DNA from: Thermoplasmata archaeon
Lineage (GTDB): Archaea; Thermoplasmatota; Thermoplasmata; Thermoplasmatales; ARK-15
DNA: 35,546 nucleotides
Direction: 5' to 3'
NCBI GenBank assembly: GCA_038729465.1
Contig: JAVYRZ010000002.1
Coordinates: 82,601 to 118,146 of the forward strand
The translations under genes were made by a program, and so were the position numbers. Positions 23,877 through 32,597 of the stretch are shown in pieces. The notes beneath the pieces are model-generated. The model did not search any database. It was given only the letters and a program-made list of their open reading frames with translations, and was not told the DNA's origin. The number at the start of each line of letters is the position of its first letter. Within the stretch, counting starts at the first letter, position 1.

Positions 23877-25091
23877 ATGGATTGGTACAAGGATAAAAAT
23901 TTAATTGCCCTATCGGTAACATTCATGCTTGCAAATATAGGTTGGGGAATGGCATGGCCATATTTGCCTGTTTATATAGAAATTCTTGGTGGATCATTAC
24001 TGGCTGTAGGATTACTATCAATTTTATACAATATATTTGCAAGCGTGTTTCAGTATCCATGGGGTAAAATGTCAGATAAATACCACAATAGAAAAATATT
24101 TATCAGCACGGGAGTGCTAGGGTCTGGTTTTCTATACTATGTAATAGCATCAACTGTATCACCACTTATAGTCCTTGGATATCGGAGCATACAAGGCATG
24201 GTTACATCGATGAGCACACCTGCATCATCAGCATTAATAGTGGAGATGGCCGGAGCACATACCGGTATCTATTTTGGCATATTCAACTCTTTTTCAGAGC
24301 TAGGATACACGGTGGGCAGCTTACTAGGAAGTGCTGCAGTAGTATATTTTCACAGTGTTAAAGCAGTTTTTGTAATTGCCTTTATATTGCTTTTACTGTC
24401 TGCATTAATAGGCATAATATTCATAAAAGAGAAGAAAGTACCAATCGACAGATCGAAAATACCGTTTCCAGTATTTAGGCATGAAGGTAAGCCAGGCAGG
24501 ATGCCTTTAAACATAAAAGAAGCTATAAAAATGTGGAAAACAAACAGAAAAATAATAATAATATTTTTTACAGTATTATTTGTGATGTCAGGATCTGGTG
24601 AAGTATATTCACTTCTTCCAATCTATTTTGACAAATTCGGGCAGCAATGGGTCGGTTTTTTATATGGTATAGAAGCAATATCAATTACGGTCACTATGCC
24701 TTTAATGGGATATATAGTGGATAAGCTAGGGAAGAGAATCACTTTATTGATAGGAATTGTAGGATATATTATTACATTCATACTATTTTCGATAATGCCA
24801 TCACCACAATTAATGATAGTTGCAGAGTTAATATCTGGTATAAAATGGTCTGCTTTTCTGATCGGGAGTTCGACATACATTGCAAGCGTCTCTCCGAAAG
24901 ATAAAATGGCAAGGGGGCAGGCATTGTTAAATACTGCACAAACTGGGGGTTGGGTTATAGGGCCTATTGTTGGGATAATAGCTGCAACATATCTGAGCCT
25001 GGTATTGAACTTTTATATAGCAATGATATTCGTGTTTATAGGCTTGATAATCGCACTTCTATATGTTAAAGAGCCTTTAACTGAAAAATAG
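23877..25091 (+). CDS. MFS transporter
   Basis: A 404-residue major facilitator with about 12 membrane segments. Motif A is GKMSDKYHNRK (about residues 61-71), and GYIVDKLGKRI at the matching place in the second half supports the internal duplication. It is monocistronic with its own promoter region. It is related to, but clearly different from, the MFS proteins at 1592 and 10939. The substrate cannot be predicted. Confidence 0.85.
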   Translation: MDWYKDKNLIALSVTFMLANIGWGMAWPYLPVYIEILGGSLLAVGLLSILYNIFASVFQYPWGKMSDKYHNRKIFISTGVLGSGFLYYVIASTVSPLIVLGYRSIQGMVTSMSTPASSALIVEMAGAHTGIYFGIFNSFSELGYTVGSLLGSAAVVYFHSVKAVFVIAFILLLLSALIGIIFIKEKKVPIDRSKIPFPVFRHEGKPGRMPLNIKEAIKMWKTNRKIIIIFFTVLFVMSGSGEVYSLLPIYFDKFGQQWVGFLYGIEAISITVTMPLMGYIVDKLGKRITLLIGIVGYIITFILFSIMPSPQLMIVAELISGIKWSAFLIGSSTYIASVSPKDKMARGQALLNTAQTGGWVIGPIVGIIAATYLSLVLNFYIAMIFVFIGLIIALLYVKEPLTEK

Positions 25092-25117
25092 TTTATCCCT
25101 AAAGATTATACATCAGA

Positions 25118-25127
25118 TTTAAATATT
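25118..25127 (+). promoter_or_regulatory. TATA box of activator ATPase gene
   Basis: TTTAAATATT is centred ~28 nt before the ATG at 25151, which helps choose that start over in-frame TTG 25127 and ATG 25139. Confidence 0.5.
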
Positions 25128-25150
25128 TGAAAATAGCTATGCCCCTTAAC

Positions 25151-25894
25151 ATGGTATATAAAGGACTGGATATAGGTAGCACTACTACAAAAATAGTGCA
25201 TTTAGAGGATCATACTATTGCATATAAAAAGATAGAGCCTACTATCAAATTTATATATGGGTCTAAAAAAGACTGGGAAGATTATATTACGACAGGATAT
25301 GGGAGATATTCTGTTCCAAGTCTAAAAAGCATCCCGGAGATCAGGGCGCATGTGTTGGGAGCATTTTGGCAAACACAACTAAAAAATTTCACAATCTTGG
25401 ACATTGGGGGTCAGGATTTCAAAATAATTTATGTTAAGGATTCAGCAATAATCGACTTTTACACTAATGATAAATGTGCAGCAGGAACGGGAAGGTTCTT
25501 AGAGAAGATGAGCACAGTATTCGATATAGACATAGAAGAGTTATCTTCTTATTACTCTAATCCAGTTATTTTAAATTCGGTCTGCACAGTTTTTGCAGAA
25601 ACTGAATTAATATCCAAGATAATGGAAGGGAAATCAAAACAATCATTAATGGCTGGAGTGAACTGGACCATTTTCGAGAAAATAAAACCATTTTTGAAAA
25701 GATATAGGTCAGAGAATTTGATATTTACTGGCGGTGTGGCAAAGAACAAGGCATTAAAAGAGATCATAGAGCAAGAAACAGAGTTCAATGTTATTATTCC
25801 TGAAGAACCACAGCTAAACGGCGCAATAGGCTGTGCCTATTATCTTGAAAAACTGAAAAAACATGAAATCGCTGAAAAATCAGAAAATTTTTAA
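25151..25894 (+). CDS. 2-hydroxyacyl-CoA dehydratase activator-type ATPase (BadF/HgdC family)
   Basis: A 247-residue ASKHA ATPase of the kind that binds a [4Fe-4S] cluster between two monomers and uses ATP to drive a low-potential electron into 2-hydroxyacyl-CoA dehydratases or benzoyl-CoA reductases. It shows the phosphate loop KGLDIGSTTTK, TTGYGR, and ILDIGGQDFK. Both cluster cysteines are present: C109 in NDKCAAGTGRF and C145 in NSVCTVFAETE. FTGGVAKNK is the adenosine motif. The start is chosen from promoter spacing. No dehydratase subunits are nearby, so its partner is outside the window or it serves another radical enzyme. Hjc follows after 25 nt with its own TATA box. Confidence 0.85.
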   Translation: MVYKGLDIGSTTTKIVHLEDHTIAYKKIEPTIKFIYGSKKDWEDYITTGYGRYSVPSLKSIPEIRAHVLGAFWQTQLKNFTILDIGGQDFKIIYVKDSAIIDFYTNDKCAAGTGRFLEKMSTVFDIDIEELSSYYSNPVILNSVCTVFAETELISKIMEGKSKQSLMAGVNWTIFEKIKPFLKRYRSENLIFTGGVAKNKALKEIIEQETEFNVIIPEEPQLNGAIGCAYYLEKLKKHEIAEKSENF

Positions 25895-25897
25895 ATA
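25890..25897 (+). promoter_or_regulatory. TATA box of Hjc gene
   Basis: TTTAAATA overlaps the stop codon of the preceding gene and is centred ~26 nt before the ATG at 25920, as expected for a leaderless transcript. Confidence 0.55.
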
Positions 25898-25919
25898 AGG
25901 CGTTCACATTGCTTACTTT

Positions 25920-26453
25920 ATGAGCGGGAGTGTTTACGAACGTGAACTAAAAGAGATACTTAACGGAAATGATAAGATAATTGAAAGGATATCTAAAAAC
26001 CTAAATGAAGAGGAGAAAACAGGATATCAATCGATGCTAAAACATCCATTTTTAGTTCTTAGAGCTGCCGGATCTTTGGGTGTAGATCTGGTTGTCATAA
26101 GAGATGATTTTTCATTTCCTATTGAAGTGAAAAGCTCAAAGTTCGAAGTAATAAGATTTGCAGAAGCGAGTAGCAGAGCTCAGAATCAGGCATTGCACCT
26201 GATACAGGAAACTGAACGTGCACATGTGTTTCCTGTTTATGCATACAGGCTCAAGAGGGCTGGAGGAGATCCATGGAGAATATTTGCTCTGAAAGTCGAA
26301 AAATTGGACGGAAACCTGAAATTATTGCATAGGTTATTGCCTGAAGTTTCAATGTCCTCAAAAGGTAACTATATTTTAAAATGGAATGAAGGATTTCCAT
26401 TAAATAAACTTTTGAGTTATATGAACTTTAAAAAGCTAAAGAACACTGAATAA
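25920..26453 (+). CDS. hjc: Holliday junction resolvase Hjc
   Basis: A 177-residue nuclease of the archaeal Hjc family, which cuts four-way DNA junctions during recombination and fork repair. The catalytic set is visible: E7 and E9 in VYERELKEIL, D56 in AAGSLGVDLVVI, and E69-x-K71 in PIEVKSSK. Usual Hjc proteins are ~120-145 residues. This one has about 25 extra residues between the first helix and the core (about 18-42) and a longer C-terminus. Confidence 0.82.
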   Translation: MSGSVYERELKEILNGNDKIIERISKNLNEEEKTGYQSMLKHPFLVLRAAGSLGVDLVVIRDDFSFPIEVKSSKFEVIRFAEASSRAQNQALHLIQETERAHVFPVYAYRLKRAGGDPWRIFALKVEKLDGNLKLLHRLLPEVSMSSKGNYILKWNEGFPLNKLLSYMNFKKLKNTE

Positions 26454-26529
26454 ACTTTCATTTACCATAATATTTCAGGATTTTTTCAAGTTTATTTTAT
26501 ATTTATACTCTTATTCTTTATCGTGGTTC

Positions 26530-26662
26530 TCTATTGTTCTAATTTAAATCTTTATTTATGGGTTTGCGGGTGGGTAAAATCTTCTTTTAGAGAGAAGAGA
26601 GCGCCAGATTAGAACAATCTACAATATTTCTATTGTGCTAATTGAAAAGGGATGCTTTTCAA
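26530..26662 (+). ncRNA. hairpin-rich intergenic stretch, candidate structured RNA
   Basis: Within the 286-nt gap before the ATP-NAD kinase homologue, four perfect stems follow one another: TCTTCT/AGAAGA (26580-26598), AGATT/AATCT (26606-26620), ACAATA/TATTGT (26621-26636) and TTGAAAAG/CTTTTCAA (26642-26662). A 10-bp segment TTGTTCTAAT (26534-26543) can also pair with 26608-26617, excluding the second hairpin. A near-exact 19-nt direct repeat begins at 26530 and 26629. TTTAAATC at 26543-26550 could be a promoter. No known RNA family was recognised. Whether it is transcribed, or is instead a set of protein sites, is open. Confidence 0.4.
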
Positions 26663-26739
26663 ATAAACATTTTTCATAGAAGAATTAACAGCACCGAACG
26701 AGAGAAAACTATATGATATTAAGTTGGTTTATGAGCAAT

Positions 26740-27828
26740 ATGAAAAAGATAGGATTTATAATAAATCCAGTTGCAGGCATGGGTGGGAAAGTAGGGCTTA
26801 AAGGCACGGATTTTAAAGTAGAAGAGGCCGTAAAATTAGGTGCAAAAGAGATATCAGAGCATAGAGCTTTAGAGTTTTTAGAGCATGTCTCTTACAGCAT
26901 TGAATTTTTTACATGTTCTGGTAAAATGGGTGAAAATGCACTTAAATTCAAGAATTTAAAATATCACATTGTCTATTTTGCGGGGCAGAATACTGATAAA
27001 ACAGATACGATAGCAGCAGTAAAAGAATTATTGAAATTAAATGTAGATCTTATAATTTTTGTAGGTGGAGATGGTACTGCCAGAGACATTGCATCAGAAT
27101 GCAAGGATACGCCAATACTCGGAATCCCGAGCGGCGTGAAGATGTATTCTGGTGTATTTGCAAACAGGCCTAAGGAAGCGGCAGAAATATTGAAAAAATT
27201 TTTAGAAGATGAGGCGGATAGAATAGAGGCTGAGATATTAGATATTGATGAGCAAGCATACTCTGAAAACAATCTTAAGATTAAATTTTACAGAACGGTG
27301 AATACCATATATATACCTGATCTAATGCAGCAGAGTAAAGCTGAGTATTATGGCGTTGATGAGGAAGAAAGTAAGCAAGGTATTGCAGAGTACCTTTACG
27401 ATACGATGAGTTCGGATACATTGTATCTGATAGGAGCGGGAACTACTGCAAAGAAGATATTGGAGCTTTATAACTTGTCAGGAACTTTGCTAGGAATTGA
27501 TGCTATTTACAATAGAGAACTGGTTGGAAAAGATCTTAATGAAAAAAAAATATTAGAGTTAATTAAAAATTACAGTAATAAAAAAATTATATTATCTCCC
27601 ATTGGAAACCAAGGTTTTATACTTGGCCGCGGAAACCTTCAGATTTCCGAAAAAGTGCTTGAGCGATTTGAAAAGAAAGATCTTATTATAGTAGCCACAG
27701 AGCAGAAAATAATGAATTTAAAATTTTTAAAAATAGATACAGGCTCTGAAAAAATAGATAACAAATTTAAAGGGTATTATAAGATCATTGTTGGATTTCA
27801 AAAGATGAAAGTTTTAAAACTAATTTGA
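26740..27828 (+). CDS. ATP-NAD kinase family protein, AcoX-type
   Basis: A protein of about 362 residues related to NAD kinase and to the AcoX group of unknown substrate. It has INPVAGMGGKVGLKGTD near the N-terminus, the GGDGT motif at 109-113 (IIFVGGDGTARDIA), GIPSGVKMYSG, and SPIGNQGFILGRGN near the end. The ATG at 26740 is preferred over 26713 and 26731 because it begins directly at the conserved MKKIGFIINP and has TATATG ~27 nt upstream. Its 3' end overlaps the convergent gamma-subunit gene by 9 nt. The activity is uncertain: NAD phosphorylation or a related nucleotide or acetoin-linked role. Confidence 0.8.
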   Translation: MKKIGFIINPVAGMGGKVGLKGTDFKVEEAVKLGAKEISEHRALEFLEHVSYSIEFFTCSGKMGENALKFKNLKYHIVYFAGQNTDKTDTIAAVKELLKLNVDLIIFVGGDGTARDIASECKDTPILGIPSGVKMYSGVFANRPKEAAEILKKFLEDEADRIEAEILDIDEQAYSENNLKIKFYRTVNTIYIPDLMQQSKAEYYGVDEEESKQGIAEYLYDTMSSDTLYLIGAGTTAKKILELYNLSGTLLGIDAIYNRELVGKDLNEKKILELIKNYSNKKIILSPIGNQGFILGRGNLQISEKVLERFEKKDLIIVATEQKIMNLKFLKIDTGSEKIDNKFKGYYKIIVGFQKMKVLKLI

Positions 27829-28341
27829 GACGTTAAATCCAAGATAAAATGCATTTTTGTTTGCCTCAAATGTTTTTTCTGGCACAGAATCTTTAATAGC
27901 ATTAATCATTGCTTTTTCTGACACAATCTTTGTAATTCTTGTCAGATATCCAAGAATGACCAGATTGACATATATGGTTTTTCCAAGATTTTCTTTTGCA
28001 ATATTTGTAGCGGATATACCTTTACTGTTTTTCTCAGCATTTATTTTTACCAGATCTTTTTCGTATATTAACAACCCATCCTCTTTCAATATATCTTTGA
28101 ACGTATTATAGCCTTTTTGAGACATTGCAACAAGAATATCAGCGTTTATAATATACGGATAGTCTATCTTCGTGTCAGACAAAATCACTGAAGAGCTGGA
28201 AAATCCGCCCCGGGTTTCTGCACCATAACTCTCAGTAAACACCACTTCTTTGTCTTCATATATTGCGCAAGCTTTGCCAAGTATCATACCTGCAAGTATA
28301 GCACCCTGTCCTCCAGATCCCGCGAATTTTATGGATAACAT
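27820..28341 (-). CDS. 2-oxoacid:ferredoxin oxidoreductase gamma subunit (orphan)
   Basis: A 173-residue catalytic gamma domain of the pyruvate/2-oxoglutarate:ferredoxin oxidoreductase family, similar to KorC. Signature sequences are KFAGSGGQGAILAG at the N-terminus and TESYGAETRGG. The ATG at 28341 is chosen over one 42 nt upstream because the family begins at this point and GTGATC lies just upstream on the minus strand. Alpha and beta subunits for it are not adjacent. The oxidoreductase at 29973-32557 carries its own fused gamma domain, so this subunit probably belongs to another enzyme. It follows sepF by 25 nt on the same strand. Confidence 0.83.
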   Translation of the reverse strand: MLSIKFAGSGGQGAILAGMILGKACAIYEDKEVVFTESYGAETRGGFSSSSVILSDTKIDYPYIINADILVAMSQKGYNTFKDILKEDGLLIYEKDLVKINAEKNSKGISATNIAKENLGKTIYVNLVILGYLTRITKIVSEKAMINAIKDSVPEKTFEANKNAFYLGFNVSN

Positions 28342-28366
28342 TGATGGATCACTCGAAATACAACAT

Positions 28367-28756
28367 TTATTGTTTGGCACCAATCTTGATTTTGTTTCTG
28401 TCTATTTTCATACCAGAAGGAGTTAAAAACAACAAATTCTTTCCAATACCTGCCACATCTCCATTAACATCCTTCGCGACATTCTTCAGTTCTCCAACAA
28501 TTCTTCTCAGCGTTAGTTCGTCACTTGCAAGTATACTGTAATCTATAACCAAGATATCTCCATTATATACTACATCTGTAACCGAATTAAGATCTTCAAA
28601 TCTGGAGATCTCTGCGATCTTAATTATAGGACCTGATGCAGTGCTTTCAACACCCGGCTCGAAATCGTTCAAATCTATGAATTTTCTAGGCTCTGTACCA
28701 ATAGCTGCTGATTTTTCAAGCGTTTTAATCTGTTTTCTTCTAATAAATGCTGGCAT
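28367..28756 (-). CDS. sepF: archaeal SepF, FtsZ membrane anchor
   Basis: A 129-residue SepF homologue, the protein that ties FtsZ filaments to the membrane in many archaea. The N-terminus MPAFIRRKQIKTLEK is basic and could form the membrane-binding amphipathic helix. The core from about residue 45 onward (KIAEISRFEDLNSVTDVVYN, then ILVIDYS and GKNLLFLTPSGMKI) matches the SepF/DUF552 fold. The ATG at 28756 is preferred over the upstream in-frame GTG, which lies in the Shine-Dalgarno AAAGGTGA. It shares a strand and likely a transcript with the oxidoreductase gamma subunit. Confidence 0.87.
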   Translation of the reverse strand: MPAFIRRKQIKTLEKSAAIGTEPRKFIDLNDFEPGVESTASGPIIKIAEISRFEDLNSVTDVVYNGDILVIDYSILASDELTLRRIVGELKNVAKDVNGDVAGIGKNLLFLTPSGMKIDRNKIKIGAKQ

Positions 28757-28852
28757 AGTAGTTTTCACCTTTCACATGGTAATTAAATTATTAAGATAAA
28801 AATCTTTCTGATTTTTTATCTTTAAAGAACAAATAAAAAATAAAAGAAGATT

Positions 28853-29779
28853 TTATAAATAGTTTGCAGGTACCTGCTTCAAATTTGCTTTTATTGCTTC
28901 TATGCTTTTTATGAACTGTTCTTTCTGTGACGGGGTTAATTCAACCTCTATGATTTTTTCCATGCCACCTTTTCCTAGTATTACTGGCACTTCTGCAAAT
29001 ATATTTTTCACTCCGTATTCTCCATCAAGATACACACTAGCTTCTAAAGCTATTTTTCGGTCTTTCTTTATAGCATCAACCATCAGTAAAATTCCTGCGG
29101 CCGGGCCCCAGTTACTGCTGAATTTTCTCAGATTTGTTACAGTAGCACCAGCATTTACGGTATCTTTCACAACTTTTCCATACTGTTCCTCGGTGAGAAA
29201 AGATTTAAGACTCTTTCCATAGACCATGGATAATTCAGGTACAGGATACATGTTTTCTCCGTGCTGTCCTAAAACCAAAGGCATTATAGCTGCTGGAGAA
29301 ATACCTATATATTGTGCAGAGTAATAGGCCATTCTCCTGGAATCCAATATACCACTAAACCCTATTATTCTATTTCGCGGGAACTTTAATTTGTTGTTTA
29401 AAACCGTGACCATTGCATCTAGAGGATTTGTGGTGATAATTACTATTGCATTAGGAGCATATTTTTTAATATTTTCTGCCACACCAGACACAATCTCCGC
29501 ATTTTTGGCAGCAAGCTCTTCTCTGGTCATTCCTGGTTTTCTGGCCAATCCAGCGGTTACTATAACTATATCACTACCTTTTATGTCTTCAAAGTTATTT
29601 GAGCCTTTTAAGGTCACAGCCTTACCAAGTATTGCGGCTGTGTGATTTAGATCCAAAGCTTCTCCCTGTGGTACTCCCTCAACCACATCTATCAGTGTGA
29701 TGTTGTTATCCACATCACCAAACATTAAAAAAGCGGCAGTTGTTGCACCTACTCTTCCGGAACCTATTATTGATATCAT
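28853..29779 (-). CDS. mdh: malate dehydrogenase (NAD-dependent, LDH-like)
   Basis: A 308-residue dehydrogenase that interconverts malate and oxaloacetate in the citric acid cycle. GSGRVGATTA is the Rossmann loop, and LID with D30 favours NAD. ARKPGMTREEL carries the substrate-loop arginines typical of malate rather than lactate dehydrogenases. ILDSRRM and LGQHGENMYP give the catalytic Asp, Arg and His. The start at 29779 is chosen because the protein family begins at MISIIGSG and ATTAAATATT lies ~27 nt upstream. It is divergent from the 2-oxoacid oxidoreductase operon, giving a small central-metabolism cluster. Confidence 0.93.
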   Translation of the reverse strand: MISIIGSGRVGATTAAFLMFGDVDNNITLIDVVEGVPQGEALDLNHTAAILGKAVTLKGSNNFEDIKGSDIVIVTAGLARKPGMTREELAAKNAEIVSGVAENIKKYAPNAIVIITTNPLDAMVTVLNNKLKFPRNRIIGFSGILDSRRMAYYSAQYIGISPAAIMPLVLGQHGENMYPVPELSMVYGKSLKSFLTEEQYGKVVKDTVNAGATVTNLRKFSSNWGPAAGILLMVDAIKKDRKIALEASVYLDGEYGVKNIFAEVPVILGKGGMEKIIEVELTPSQKEQFIKSIEAIKANLKQVPANYL

Positions 29780-29800
29780 AAATATGTTAATACCGCCCGC

Positions 29801-29810
29801 AATATTTAAT
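29801..29810 (-). promoter_or_regulatory. TATA box of malate dehydrogenase gene
   Basis: ATTAAATATT on the minus strand is centred ~27 nt before the ATG at 29779. It decides against the longer frame starting at 29833, which would begin upstream of the promoter. Confidence 0.6.
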
Positions 29811-29972
29811 ATTTTTCTTTTTTTTTCGAGCATATTTTATATATTGTTTGTTAGGTTTCTATAATTTAATCACGCGATATGATCTATGGAATACTTTTTA
29901 AAAAATAATATTCAAAAAATCATAGAATTTAAATAATAATTATGACTTTTATGTTACAAGCTGGTGAAAAAT

Positions 29973-31709
29973 GTGAATGATTTAATAATTAGAATAGCGG
30001 GGGCTGCAGGAGATGGAGTGCAGTCTGCAGGAACTATGCTAGCCAAATATTTTCAGAGAAACGGATTATATGTGTTCACCTACAATTACTATCAGGATCT
30101 GATTCGAGGTGGGCAAAGTTGGTATCAGATAAGGGTATCAAATGATAAAGTAAAAACTCATGGAAACGATTTGCATATACTTATATCTTTAACAAGTGAC
30201 GGCGTTTTCAGGCATACCAATGAAAAAATAAATGAGGGCGGTGCGGCGCCGCTGGCGAAAGACGGTATTGCAATATTTGATGAAAGTCTGAAGATAGGAA
30301 CAAAAGATCCAAGATTCAGAGAATTACCATTATCTGCGATCGCAAAAAAGCATAGCTCGAATACATTAGTAAGAAATATGGTCGCATTAGGCTCACTTAT
30401 CAAGGCAATAAGATTCGAGATAGAACCAATGCGGAAAATAATAGAAGAACAGTTTGGGGCTAAAGGTAAAATCGTTACAGAAAACGAAGATGCCCTAATA
30501 GACGGTTATAACTCTTATTTATTGGAACCATTTGTTACTTCATTAAGAATTACAGATAGAAAAACATATTTGATGGGCGGAGGAGAAGCGGTTGGATTGG
30601 GCGCAGTAGCTGCTGGTATGAAAGCATATTTTGCATATCCTATGACTCCTGCATCCTCTGCTTTGCACTGGCTAGCAAATCATGCAATTAAATATAAGAT
30701 TCTCGTAAAAGTTGTAGAAGATGAAATTTCGGCAATAAATATGGCTATTGGCGCTAATTATGCTGGAATAAGAGCCATGACCGGTTCTTCTGGTGGTGGA
30801 TTTGCCTTGATGACCGAAGCATTAGGAATGGCTGGCATGATGGAGATACCTTTAGTTGTTTACGAAGCACAGAGAGCAGGGCCTTCGACAGGATTGCCAA
30901 CAAAAACAGAGCAATCAGACCTCAATCAGGTTTTGGGAGCATCACAGGGAGAATATCCAAAGATTATTCTTGCACCCAGAAATGTAGAGGACTGCTTTTA
31001 CTGTACAAGAGAAGCATTTAACCTTGCAGAAAGATATCAATTGCCTGTTATTGTTATGTCTGACCTCTATCTTGCAGAAAGAATGGAAGCTGTTACTGAC
31101 TTTAACTTTGATTATAATATAGATCGTGGCAAGATCGCGGACTCTAAATTTACAGATTATAAAAGGTATGAATATACAGATGATGGAATCTCTTACAGAG
31201 CCATGCCCGGAACGATGAACCTGATGCATGAAGAGGATAGCGATGAGCATAATGAATATGGGGATGTCATAAGCGATGCGGTCTTAGACCCTATATTAAG
31301 GGGCAAGTCTGTAGAAAAGAGAATGAGAAAACTGGAGGAATATATAAAAACTATGCCTGCCACACCTGAATACATGCTCAATGATGCAGAGTTCATAATT
31401 GTTCAGTGGGGCTCTACACAGGGTGTAGTAGAAGAAACAGTAGAATCATTGCGAAAAGAAGGATATAAGGTAGGTGCTTTAGAGATAAACAGACCTTACC
31501 CCATGAATCCGGATATTAAAGATAAATTAAAAAATAGAAGGTTTGTGGTAGTCGAAAATAATTATACAGGTCAGCTAGCAAGGTTAATAAGATCTAATTT
31601 TGGATTGACGCCACTGAAAGTAATAACTAAATATGATGGAGAACCATTTTATGAAAAAGATTTAAGAGAAGAGATTAAAAAATTGATTTTAAATAAGGAG
31701 GCGCTATAA
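29973..31709 (+). CDS. korA: 2-oxoacid:ferredoxin oxidoreductase alpha subunit (fused gamma-alpha)
   Basis: A subunit of 578 residues in which the gamma domain (about 1-190, beginning IIRIAGAAGDGVQSAGTMLA) is fused to the alpha pyrimidine-binding domain (about 205-430, with AYFAYPMTPASS and TGSSGGGFALM) and a C-terminal domain III. This two-subunit plan is the one used by thermoacidophile 2-oxoacid:ferredoxin oxidoreductases, which cleave 2-oxoglutarate, pyruvate and other oxoacids with CoA to give acyl-CoA, CO2 and reduced ferredoxin. The GTG at 29973 is preferred because GGTGA (29963-29967) fits as its Shine-Dalgarno; the other in-frame GTG (29964) lies inside it. TTTAAATAATAA upstream (about 29926-29937) is a likely promoter. 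The beta subunit follows after 2 nt. Confidence 0.88.
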   Translation: MNDLIIRIAGAAGDGVQSAGTMLAKYFQRNGLYVFTYNYYQDLIRGGQSWYQIRVSNDKVKTHGNDLHILISLTSDGVFRHTNEKINEGGAAPLAKDGIAIFDESLKIGTKDPRFRELPLSAIAKKHSSNTLVRNMVALGSLIKAIRFEIEPMRKIIEEQFGAKGKIVTENEDALIDGYNSYLLEPFVTSLRITDRKTYLMGGGEAVGLGAVAAGMKAYFAYPMTPASSALHWLANHAIKYKILVKVVEDEISAINMAIGANYAGIRAMTGSSGGGFALMTEALGMAGMMEIPLVVYEAQRAGPSTGLPTKTEQSDLNQVLGASQGEYPKIILAPRNVEDCFYCTREAFNLAERYQLPVIVMSDLYLAERMEAVTDFNFDYNIDRGKIADSKFTDYKRYEYTDDGISYRAMPGTMNLMHEEDSDEHNEYGDVISDAVLDPILRGKSVEKRMRKLEEYIKTMPATPEYMLNDAEFIIVQWGSTQGVVEETVESLRKEGYKVGALEINRPYPMNPDIKDKLKNRRFVVVENNYTGQLARLIRSNFGLTPLKVITKYDGEPFYEKDLREEIKKLILNKEAL

Positions 31710-31711
31710 TT

Positions 31712-32557
31712 ATGGATCAGAAAATTTATGTTCACCCTCGCGTTAAGCCAGACTGGTGCCCTGGCTGTGGCAATTTTGCACAGCACAATGCAATAAGATC
31801 AGTGCTCTCAAAACTAAATATAGAGCCATATAACGTTGTTACAGTATCTGGGATCGGATGTTCAAGCAACATGCCTGAATATCTAAACACATACGGTTTC
31901 CATGGTATTCACGGGAGATTATTGCCTGTAGCGCAGGCAATTAAATGGAGTAATCCAGACTTAACAGTAATTGCATATGGAGGTGATGGAGATGGGTATT
32001 TTGAAGGCACAAATCATCTTATCCACGCGGCAAAAAGAAATGTGGATATAACATACATTGTTTCAGACAACCAAATATTTGGGTTAACTACTGGTCAGGC
32101 ATCTCCAACGTCAGAGCTTGGAATGATAACAAAGACCACACCTTATGGAAATGTAGAGTATCCGATAAATCCATTAACAATAGCTCTAAGTGCAGGAGCT
32201 ACATTTGTAGCTAGAGGCTTTTCAGGAGAGCTGGCTCACCTAGAAATGCTGATACAAAGGGCCATAGAGCATAAAGGTTTCTCTTTAATAGATGTGATGA
32301 GCCCTTGCATTACATGGAACAAACTAGATACTTATGAATATTTTAAGCAGAAAACATACAAACTTGACGAAGAGCACATAACAGATTTTTCATATGCTTA
32401 CAATAAAGCATTAGAAACTGAAAAAATACCTATTGGCATTTTTTATGAAATATCAAGACCGAAATATGAGGATCTTGATCCAGTATTAAAAACTGTGAAC
32501 CTGAGTAAAGATAAGATACAGATCAATAAAGATGAGGCTTTAAAAGAGTTTTTATAA
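31712..32557 (+). CDS. korB: 2-oxoacid:ferredoxin oxidoreductase beta subunit
   Basis: A 281-residue ThDP-binding partner of the fused alpha subunit. The iron-sulfur cysteines appear in DWCPGCGN, GIGCSSNMPEY and SPCITWN. The ThDP/Mg motif is AYGGDGDGYFEG followed by SDNQIFGLTTGQASPTS. A strong Shine-Dalgarno (AAGGAGG, 31695-31701) inside the end of korA sets the start. Substrate preference cannot be read from the sequence; broad specificity is usual for this two-subunit type. Confidence 0.92.
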   Translation: MDQKIYVHPRVKPDWCPGCGNFAQHNAIRSVLSKLNIEPYNVVTVSGIGCSSNMPEYLNTYGFHGIHGRLLPVAQAIKWSNPDLTVIAYGGDGDGYFEGTNHLIHAAKRNVDITYIVSDNQIFGLTTGQASPTSELGMITKTTPYGNVEYPINPLTIALSAGATFVARGFSGELAHLEMLIQRAIEHKGFSLIDVMSPCITWNKLDTYEYFKQKTYKLDEEHITDFSYAYNKALETEKIPIGIFYEISRPKYEDLDPVLKTVNLSKDKIQINKDEALKEFL

Positions 32558-32597
32558 TTCAAGATATATATCTTTCTAGATTTAATGGTGATAAAAA

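Noticed and set aside
29780-29833. An 18-residue N-terminal extension of malate dehydrogenase
   Set aside because: It would read through the TATA box, and the family starts at the MISIIGSG segment.
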